Positions 59,437-64,000 of a stretch of DNA of 64,000 nucleotides are shown in pieces. This stretch comes from an uncultured Clostridia bacterium (GTDB lineage Bacteria; Bacillota; Clostridia; Oscillospirales; CAG-272): NCBI GenBank assembly GCA_948466345.1, contig CAOKAC010000003.1:62001-126000 (forward strand), written 5' to 3'. The translations under genes and the position numbers were made by a program. The notes under the pieces were generated by a model, which saw nothing but the letters and a program-made list of their open reading frames with translations, was not told the origin of the DNA and did no database searches. Within the stretch, counting starts at the first letter, position 1, and every line of letters starts with the position of its first letter.

Positions 59437-61962
59437 TTAGTCCTTTCCACTCACATTTATAATAAATTGCCGGTGCAGCTTTGCCGTTAATTTCGATTTA
59501 CCAAGGAACGATTCCACCTCGGCCTTGAATTCCTGCTCCAGCTTCATCTTGTCATAATGCAGTGATTTTTCCATATCTCTCACTCGTTTTAACAATAGTG
59601 CCGTTTCGCGCTGCACTTTCAAACTATCATGCCGGGATAAATCCTTATCAGGCTTGCTTTGAGCCGCTTTCAGCTCTGCGCGGACAGCGTTCAAATGCCT
59701 TTCCAAATCCGCCTTTTTGCGGTTACTAACCTCCCGCATATGGGATATTTCCTCATTCTGTGCCGACGTGCGGTTTTCAAGCTGCTTTTGGATAAAAGCC
59801 TCGGTGGAAATCAGGCTGTCAAGCTCGTCGTGCTTGGGGCTGCCAGTGCAGTTTCGCAGCCATGCCGTCTTTTTTTCGCCCTGCTCCGTATAGGTCAAAA
59901 CAGGCAAAGACAGGATTCGGCGGCACACCTCGTCCGTTAAGGACTGCCCATCGTCGGTTTTGCCCGCAAAGGTTGTATAGGTTGTTTCGCCCACATCCAC
60001 CGTATAAAAGCCGATCTTGCATGACGGCAGCTGCTCATCAACCGTTATAGTGCCGCTGTCCGCACAGACCGCTTCTTTTATCACGCCGCGCCCTATGGGG
60101 CTTGAAAGGGTAACGCGCCCGGAGGCGGGTTTGAAGTCTTTTCCAGCGCCGTACTTTTTTAGACCTGTATACGCCTTGCTTCGCCCATCTGTCCAAAGAT
60201 AGAATAGACGCGGCGGCTTCTCGCTTCCAGGAAAAGAAGCTGCTCGTGCCGCTTCGTCTATGATATAGCCGTGCTCCGCCAGAAACGGCGCTGTGAGCTC
60301 CCATAGGTCGCTGTTTATCTGTTGAATTTTTTCGGCGATATATTTCGGCGTAACCGACACTTTTTTGGATACTTCACTTGTAAACGAGGTGAACAGCGCG
60401 CTTTCGGCGGCATCCACCAGCGTTTCGTTGCTGCTTTTGTGCTGCTCTAATACCTGCTCAAATTCGCGCTGTATCTCGTCTTTGTGCCGTGCGTTGGCCC
60501 GAATGACCTCTAAAACATCGGCTCCAAAATTCCCAAAAATCTGATCCGACATGCCGATAATCCCTTGATACTGTTCCAGCCGCTTTCGAGCGATTTCCAG
60601 TGTGCGGACATCACCATAATTCTCTTTCGCGAGGAAGGACAGCACAATCACGTCGTTTTCCTGTCCCTGCCGGTGACAGCGATTGATCCGCTGTTCGATT
60701 TCAAGGGCGTTGTATGGTATATCGTAGTTTACAACCAATGAACAGAATTCCAGATTGAAGCCTTCGGCAGCTATATCCGTTGTCACGAGAATTTGTGCTT
60801 CCGTTTGGAATTTGTCGATAATTTCATACTCCCGCGTGTTATTCCCGCTATATGTGAGGACGTTAAACCCGCTGGCTGTAAGATACGCCGCAATGCTTTT
60901 CTGCGTGTCAAGGCTCTCGGTAAAGATAAGCGCTTTTTTATTTGCCCCCAGCTTTCGTATCTCCGGGAATACGGCCTTCAACGTTCGGGCCAGCTCGACA
61001 GCCTTAGAATCCTTTGTGATACTTCCTGCAAGCTCCAGCATAGCCGTGATTTCATCGTGTTCTTCGCCCGCCTCCAACCGGTTTTCCACGCCGGACAAAA
61101 ACTTAACGAGCGCGGCGGTGGAGGAGGAAAGGCTGCGGTGCATACGGAGCGACAAACGGTGCTCGTCCATATCCGGGAACGCCGCCTTGTTTTCACGGCT
61201 CAGGTATTTTTCCACCAAGCCGTACAAGGTGTTTTCCTTGGCTGACATCTCATATTCAACGGTAATCGGGATACGGCGCGGGATTTTTGTATAATGCTCC
61301 ACCTGCGCCCGCGTTGTGCGAAAACAAAAGCGGCTTACCCGGTCGGACAGCTCGTGGTAGTTTTCGGGCTTTCGATAATAACGCTTATAAAATTCGTCCG
61401 GGGCGGGAAGGGCCGTTTCGTCAATAAAATGGATTAACCCATACAAATCCATGATGGAGTTCTGCATAGGCGTAGCGGTCAACAGGATTTTAAACGCGCT
61501 GGCCGTGGCGCTTTTCAAGGTGGCCGCCCTTTGCGTTTCATAGTTTCGTAGATAATGGGCCTCGTCAAAAACGACCACATCAAAAGCGGTAAGGCTGTCT
61601 GCGTTTGTGACAGCGTCGTCATAGGTCATCAGATGAAGCTCATCCAAAGGCACGGTGAATTTATCTTCAATCAACCGCTGCCATTGCATAAGCAACGGGG
61701 TTGTGACAATAATCGCCACTGCCGCGCCCTCAACCCATTTTTGGACGGCGACCAGCATAGCCTCGTAGGATTTACCCAGCGCTCCTTCGTCGCAAAGGAC
61801 AATCCCGCGCAGGTAGGGAGAGCGGAGCGCGAATTGCGCCGCCGCAATTTGATAGGGGAAAACCTCAATATTAGATGAAGCATAAACGGCTAATAAGTCG
61901 CCGCTGTTTTCAAGCTCCTGCGCTTTTATGAAGGAATGGAATGGGGTCTGCATGATATTCAC
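59437..61962 (-). CDS. SNF2/RapA-type helicase of the defence cassette
   Basis: 841 residues; GTG 61962 overlaps the HTH stop, ATG 61953 is an alternative. Motif I CDEGALGKSYEAML differs from the common DEMGLGKT; II is DEAHYL, III LTATPMQNS, VI QRINRCHRQGQE. From ~540 to 841 a substrate/partner-specific part and a long coiled coil (SHMREVSNRKKADLERHLNA) follow. This helicase is not a part of classical type III systems and resembles those of DISARM-like or other helicase-methylase defence loci. Confidence 0.9.
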   Translation of the reverse strand: MNIMQTPFHSFIKAQELENSGDLLAVYASSNIEVFPYQIAAAQFALRSPYLRGIVLCDEGALGKSYEAMLVAVQKWVEGAAVAIIVTTPLLMQWQRLIEDKFTVPLDELHLMTYDDAVTNADSLTAFDVVVFDEAHYLRNYETQRAATLKSATASAFKILLTATPMQNSIMDLYGLIHFIDETALPAPDEFYKRYYRKPENYHELSDRVSRFCFRTTRAQVEHYTKIPRRIPITVEYEMSAKENTLYGLVEKYLSRENKAAFPDMDEHRLSLRMHRSLSSSTAALVKFLSGVENRLEAGEEHDEITAMLELAGSITKDSKAVELARTLKAVFPEIRKLGANKKALIFTESLDTQKSIAAYLTASGFNVLTYSGNNTREYEIIDKFQTEAQILVTTDIAAEGFNLEFCSLVVNYDIPYNALEIEQRINRCHRQGQENDVIVLSFLAKENYGDVRTLEIARKRLEQYQGIIGMSDQIFGNFGADVLEVIRANARHKDEIQREFEQVLEQHKSSNETLVDAAESALFTSFTSEVSKKVSVTPKYIAEKIQQINSDLWELTAPFLAEHGYIIDEAARAASFPGSEKPPRLFYLWTDGRSKAYTGLKKYGAGKDFKPASGRVTLSSPIGRGVIKEAVCADSGTITVDEQLPSCKIGFYTVDVGETTYTTFAGKTDDGQSLTDEVCRRILSLPVLTYTEQGEKKTAWLRNCTGSPKHDELDSLISTEAFIQKQLENRTSAQNEEISHMREVSNRKKADLERHLNAVRAELKAAQSKPDKDLSRHDSLKVQRETALLLKRVRDMEKSLHYDKMKLEQEFKAEVESFLGKSKLTAKLHRQFIINVSGKD

Positions 61963-62177
61963 CGCCCTGTGTTTTTGATAGCGGCGACCAGCTTTTCATC
62001 AACATCATTTTTTTCACAAAAATCGGCCAACAGTACTCGTGCCATCCTGTTAGGCGTAGATTTGTTGTTTTCCCAACGGTTGACGGTTGAAAAGGCAACA
62101 TGGATCGCGTCTGCAAACGCTTTTTGTGACAATCCAAGCCGGGAACGAATTGTTTTTATCAATTCAGAATCGTCCAT
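61959..62177 (-). CDS. HTH regulator of the defence operon
   Basis: 72 residues. RSRLGLSQKAFADAIHVAFS and TVNRWENNKSTPNRMA are a Cro/CI-type helix-turn-helix with a short C-terminal tail. It is the first gene of the operon and its stop overlaps the helicase start. AGGGGTG precedes the ATG. The palindromic sites just upstream (62200-62227) suggest that it represses its own operon. Confidence 0.9.
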   Translation of the reverse strand: MDDSELIKTIRSRLGLSQKAFADAIHVAFSTVNRWENNKSTPNRMARVLLADFCEKNDVDEKLVAAIKNTGR

Positions 62178-62199
62178 GCAAGCACACCCCTAAAAGTTT

Positions 62200-62227
62200 C
62201 TATACTCAGTATAGCAAAAGCTATACT
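62200..62227. promoter_or_regulatory. Palindromic operator of the defence operon
   Basis: Three half-sites CTATACT (62200-62206), AGTATAG (62208-62214) and CTATACT (62221-62227) form two overlapping palindromes, one of which is AGTATAGC-AAAA-GCTATACT. They sit 23-50 bases before the HTH start, where the promoter must lie; TATACT could be its -10. Confidence 0.75.
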
Positions 62228-62246
62228 TTTTAGCAAGTAAATTTTA

Positions 62247-62284
62247 CAAAAAAACAGGATAGATATTCTCAAATCCTGTTTTTC
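62247..62284 (-). terminator. Rho-independent terminator of the second XRE gene
   Basis: 11-bp stem AAAAACAGGAT/ATCCTGTTTTT with a run of T on the minus strand, just after the XRE stop and before the defence operon promoter. Confidence 0.85.
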
Positions 62285-62291
62285 ATTGGTG

Positions 62292-62561
62292 CTATTTCGG
62301 CCTTTTTGTCAAAAGGTATCGAATATCTATTTTATAGTATTTTGCTATCCCGATTAGGATAAATATACTCGGAAGCGTTTTGCCCAACTCATAATACGCA
62401 TATGTTGAACGATCCACATGTATGGCCTCTGCAATTTCTGCCTGCGTTACATCTTCACATTGACGTATGTACCGCAGCGTATTTCCAAGTTCTTCTTTGT
62501 TGCGAATATACCTTAGGTTTTGCTCTTTACGTCTCGTCACTATTTTGTCGATTCTTTTCAT
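62292..62561 (-). CDS. XRE-family transcriptional regulator
   Basis: 89 residues. NTLRYIRQCEDVTQAEIAEA and IHVDRSTYAYYELGKTLPSI are the helix-turn-helix; the end (YKIDIRYLLTKR) is a common Cro/CI tail. The basic N-terminus (IDKIVTRRKEQNLRYIRNKE) is unusual. It has its own terminator and is divergent from the genes at 62942 onward. It may control the neighbouring mobile element. Confidence 0.88.
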   Translation of the reverse strand: MKRIDKIVTRRKEQNLRYIRNKEELGNTLRYIRQCEDVTQAEIAEAIHVDRSTYAYYELGKTLPSIFILIGIAKYYKIDIRYLLTKRPK

Positions 62562-62941
62562 ACTGTGTCATCCTTTCCTAAAGCGGCACTTAGGAAAAGC
62601 GGCAAAAACGTGTGCGAAGGCGATTTTTACCCACGCACACGTTTGACACTTGCGTTTTCGTTTACTTCGATGTAAACTGAGTACGTCGTGGTGCCGTTTT
62701 ACGGTTGCGTCGGGTGGCTTATTCACCTATACGCAGGGCTGGCTTGCCCTCACAAGCCAGTCTGCCACGGCATTTTTGTCGCCGTTTCCATCGTCAACAG
62801 TAATCTTGTACGGCGTGAAAAGGAAGCCCTTTTTGAAAATAAAAACCATCTTATTTTGTCTTTAAGGCTTGATTTCACAGGTGAAATATGTAAGCTGTGA
62901 CACACAAGGCACAAAGCCAAAAATGAAAGGTGGAAACACAA
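62562..62941. other. Noncoding region with hairpins
   Basis: About 380 bases without a supported gene. An 11-bp inverted repeat AAACGTGTGCG/CGCACACGTTT (62606-62616, 62634-62644) lies near the XRE promoter side, and an 8-bp CTGGCTTG/CAAGCCAG hairpin at 62739-62760. The last 60 bases are the leader of the gene at 62942. Open frames on both strands of up to ~70 codons lack start signals. Confidence 0.55.
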
Positions 62942-63499
62942 ATGAAAACAGGAAAAATCACAGCGAAGCTCAGGGACGCGGTTCTAGTTTGCCTCATGGA
63001 AGGCGACAAGAAAGTTAAGCAATATCAAAATATTGAAATCCCCGATAGCCTCAAGGAACTGGAAATGCTCGACTTCCACTTCAATGTCCATGTGGACGGA
63101 AAAATCACCTTTGAAATCCATTTCGAGGAAGGCGTACTGCCAGAGATTTTCCCAGAGCCTCGCACCCGAAAAACTCGCGCGGCCAAAGCAAAGGCAGCAG
63201 CCCACGTCTCCACAGAAATTGACGAACCGGAAAAATCAGAAACAGCAGTCACAAAAGAACCACCCGCCGGAAAACCTGCCGTCATGGAGCTTCACTACAA
63301 TGTAACCGGTATCCCGCGCAAGGCTCTGGTGGTAGCGATCAGTGACTTCGTAGGTGCGGAACCGGAATACAAAGCCGCTCCGAGCTTTGCCTATGCAATC
63401 GGCGACTACATCGTAGACAAGGAGGGAACCTTGATCGGCCCGACTGATCCGACGCTGGTCGCCGCGCTAGCGGAGCAAGGCTATACCGCCGCAGAATAA
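62942..63499 (+). CDS. Conjugative-element 'virulence-related' family protein (short form)
   Basis: 185 residues from ATG 62942 (AAAGGTGG site, 8-base spacing; the GTG at 62930 overlaps that site). The N-terminal half (ITAKLRDAVLVCLMEGDKKV) is followed by a Lys/Ala/Pro-rich linker. The C-terminal ~70 (MELHYNVTGIPRKALVVAIS, FAYAIGDYIVDKEGTLIGP) resemble a protein often labelled 'virulence' on clostridial conjugative elements. The role is unknown. It is shorter than the relatives I recall. Confidence 0.7.
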   Translation: MKTGKITAKLRDAVLVCLMEGDKKVKQYQNIEIPDSLKELEMLDFHFNVHVDGKITFEIHFEEGVLPEIFPEPRTRKTRAAKAKAAAHVSTEIDEPEKSETAVTKEPPAGKPAVMELHYNVTGIPRKALVVAISDFVGAEPEYKAAPSFAYAIGDYIVDKEGTLIGPTDPTLVAALAEQGYTAAE

Positions 63500-63510
63500 T
63501 CCACAACCTA

Positions 63511-63534
63511 AAGTCCCCGCTTCGGCGGGGACTT
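63511..63534 (+). terminator. Rho-independent terminator
   Basis: Perfect 10-bp stem AAGTCCCCGC/GCGGGGACTT with loop TTCG and a T-tract, 11 bases after the stop of the preceding gene. Confidence 0.9.
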
Positions 63535-63635
63535 TTTTCGTGAAAGAGCTTGCTTTTATGGTGGTTTTATGTAATCTGTGTAACAGCCGGGATACCGGAA
63601 AATATAGCGGCCACAGGCCGAGAAAGAGGTTTATT

Positions 63636-63899
63636 ATGCAAACCGAAATTTTGAAATTCATTCTGAGAGCAATCCCGTTGAGTAAGGCGTATACCTATGA
63701 AAAACTGCTCGAACGCATACTGGAAGACGGTGACCGTTACTTCACCAACGGGATTGCTTCCGAGGAAGATGAGCTGGATTTTTGCGGCATAATTTCCGTG
63801 GTTCTCGACGAAGCGACGCTTCTCAACCAAGATTTGCAAGTTGAACTGATCAATGAAATCTATAACGCGGCAGGTTTCCAGCGCTTTTGGAAAGGCTAA
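63636..63899 (+). CDS. Uncharacterised small protein of the mobile region
   Basis: 87 residues from ATG 63636 with AGAGG 7 bases upstream; the in-frame start at 63540 lies in the terminator and is rejected. MQTEILKFILRAIPLSKAYT then an acidic helical stretch. The family is not recognised. It is a single gene between two terminator hairpins. Confidence 0.7.
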   Translation: MQTEILKFILRAIPLSKAYTYEKLLERILEDGDRYFTNGIASEEDELDFCGIISVVLDEATLLNQDLQVELINEIYNAAGFQRFWKG

Positions 63900-63914
63900 A
63901 AACGATCACCTCCG

Positions 63915-63937
63915 GCCCCCGCTTTGGCGGGGGCTTT
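63915..63937 (+). terminator. Hairpin terminator
   Basis: 8-bp stem GCCCCCGC/GCGGGGGC with loop TTTG; the following T-run is short. 15 bases after the stop of the small gene. The last 60 bases of the window show no gene. Confidence 0.7.
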
Positions 63938-64000
63938 GCCGTCCTCAGATACAAAAATAAAAGATATGTTTGGACGCTTTGCCAGCTTGCTTTTTCACCC

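Noticed and set aside
51342..62594. Shared 10-12 base word GGCACTTAGG at 51342, 51386 (inverted) and 62585
   Set aside because: A match of this length is expected by chance in 64 kb and the flanks do not match, so it is not evidence of attachment sites.
62650..62900. Open frames of about 70 codons on the plus strand
   Set aside because: No start signals and unlike any domain I know; the segment looks noncoding.
1..64000. CRISPR arrays, rRNA genes, insertion sequences
   Set aside because: No regularly spaced direct repeats, rRNA-like sequence, or transposase of the DDE or HUH type was seen in either strand.

Overview
The window suggests an anaerobic, Gram-positive, spore-forming gut bacterium (Firmicutes, class Clostridia, Oscillospiraceae/Ruminococcaceae-like). 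It has rubrerythrin, a type I dockerin protein, a sortase-anchored BspA-type surface protein, Shine-Dalgarno-led genes, and prophage proteins of the kind found in Clostridia. No rRNA, CRISPR array or complete canonical tRNA was seen.

Layout. (1) 1-9.6 kb is host chromosome. A plus-strand cluster holds a partial helical protein, an AMP-forming ligase, a possible DNRLRE-type protein, an SH3 protein and a cupin. Minus-strand single genes follow: rubrerythrin, amidohydrolase, a secreted ricin-like/dockerin protein and a 992-aa LPXTG-type adhesin, most with their own hairpin terminator. (2) 9.6-10.86 kb is a junction with a small Spo0A-C-like protein gene and an XRE gene. (3) 10.86-51.3 kb is a GC-richer prophage, nearly all on the minus strand. 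Read right to left it has early regulation and replication (sigma-like protein, split SNF2 helicase with an inserted HNH gene, zinc protein, family A DNA polymerase, DUF4406 protein, primase/helicase, VRR-NUC). Then come a late regulator, HNH and small terminase; a DNA-modification cassette (ParB-like, two Mom-like proteins, PAPS-reductase-like, ParB-methylase); the HK97-type head module; the siphovirus tail module with a -1 frameshift; holin and amidase; and two overlapping large serine recombinases. (4) 51.4-53 kb carries DUF3825, HTH and sigma genes of the type common on integrative conjugative elements. (5) 53.2-62.2 kb is a defence cassette on the minus strand: HTH regulator, SNF2/RapA-type helicase, type III Mod, a TIR domain fused to a sporulation-type sigma factor, and type III Res. 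(6) 62.3-64 kb has another XRE gene, then plus-strand small genes resembling conjugative-element cargo. The right end of the mobile region was not reached.

How it works together. The prophage encodes its own replication, packaging and lysis and seems able to modify its DNA, which would protect it from restriction. The defence cassette adds restriction-modification plus an unusual TIR-sigma effector candidate and could protect the lysogen from other phages. The TIR-sigma gene is the strongest candidate for an undescribed function. Other notable points are a helicase gene split by a homing endonuclease, a methylase whose DPPY motif reads ALPC, a repeated promoter element, and a large terminase whose expected start codon is ATA.
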